From the NCBI GenBank assembly GCA_903857815.1, contig CAIOGK010000027.1, positions 1 through 5,515 on the forward strand: a DNA stretch of 5,515 bases. The letters are read 5' to 3'. The notes beneath the pieces were generated by a model that was not told where the DNA came from, did no database searches, and saw nothing but the letters and a program-made list of their open reading frames with translations. The translations under genes were made by a program, and so were the position numbers. Numbering within the stretch: position 1 is the stretch's first letter; every line of letters begins with the position of its first letter. Positions 5,506 through 5,515 of this stretch are shown here, piece by piece. Origin of the DNA: Candidatus Falkowiibacteriota bacterium (GTDB taxonomy: Bacteria > Patescibacteriota > Patescibacteriia > Patescibacteriales > UBA12465).

Positions 5506-5515
5506 AAAGTCATTA

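Noticed and set aside
1..5515. Alternative genetic code with TGA read as Gly or Trp, as in some CPR lineages
   Set aside because: Although no gene stops at TGA, all seven frames are full length without any in-frame TGA, and Gly and Trp are encoded by ordinary GGN and TGG codons. Nothing requires recoding.
1..5515. Defence island, toxin-antitoxin, prophage or mobile element
   Set aside because: Every gene matches an ordinary metabolic, transport or RNA family, no direct or terminal inverted repeats were seen, and base composition looks even across the window.

Overview
The window is an AT-rich bacterial segment (roughly one third G+C by eye). It holds seven protein genes, all on the + strand and tightly packed. 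The longest non-coding stretch is the 128 bases between the third and fourth genes. I saw no rRNA, tRNA, CRISPR array, insertion sequence or other mobile-element signature. All seven stops are TAA or TAG, and none of the six visible starts has a convincing Shine-Dalgarno sequence. Compact genes, low G+C, weak ribosome-binding sites and a mix of salvage and nucleotide-handling genes fit a small-genome bacterium such as a Patescibacteria/CPR member. That placement is an inference from style; no marker gene here proves it.

Layout. Positions 1-2016 hold a 5'-truncated CorA-type divalent-cation channel, a class I SAM-dependent methyltransferase and a canonical Nudix hydrolase, each pair separated by 18 bases. 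They look like one transcription unit. Positions 2017-2144 hold a good sigma-70-type promoter (TTGACT, 17-base spacer, TATTTT), followed by a hairpin and U-rich tract ending at the next start codon. Positions 2145-3581 encode a DEAD-box RNA helicase with a long Ser/Arg-rich tail. Positions 3610-5505 hold a second, divergent Nudix protein, a CYTH-domain triphosphate enzyme whose start is one base after the preceding stop, and a cytoplasmic S51 (peptidase E-like) serine peptidase. A perfect TATAAT placed 6 bases before the second Nudix start may give this group its own, possibly leaderless, transcript.

How the genes may fit together. Two Nudix proteins, a CYTH protein and a CorA channel all deal with Mg2+ or phosphorylated nucleotides and metabolites. 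The helicase and methyltransferase are RNA-related or broadly housekeeping, and the peptidase would recycle short peptides. No defence, secretion or biosynthetic system is evident. The points most worth following up are the promoter-hairpin leader of the helicase, the -10-like boxes at a fixed distance from ATG, the divergent catalytic motifs in the second Nudix and CYTH proteins, a Gln-to-Leu change in a helicase motif, and an A-run beside the CYTH stop that could join CYTH and peptidase by -1 slippage.
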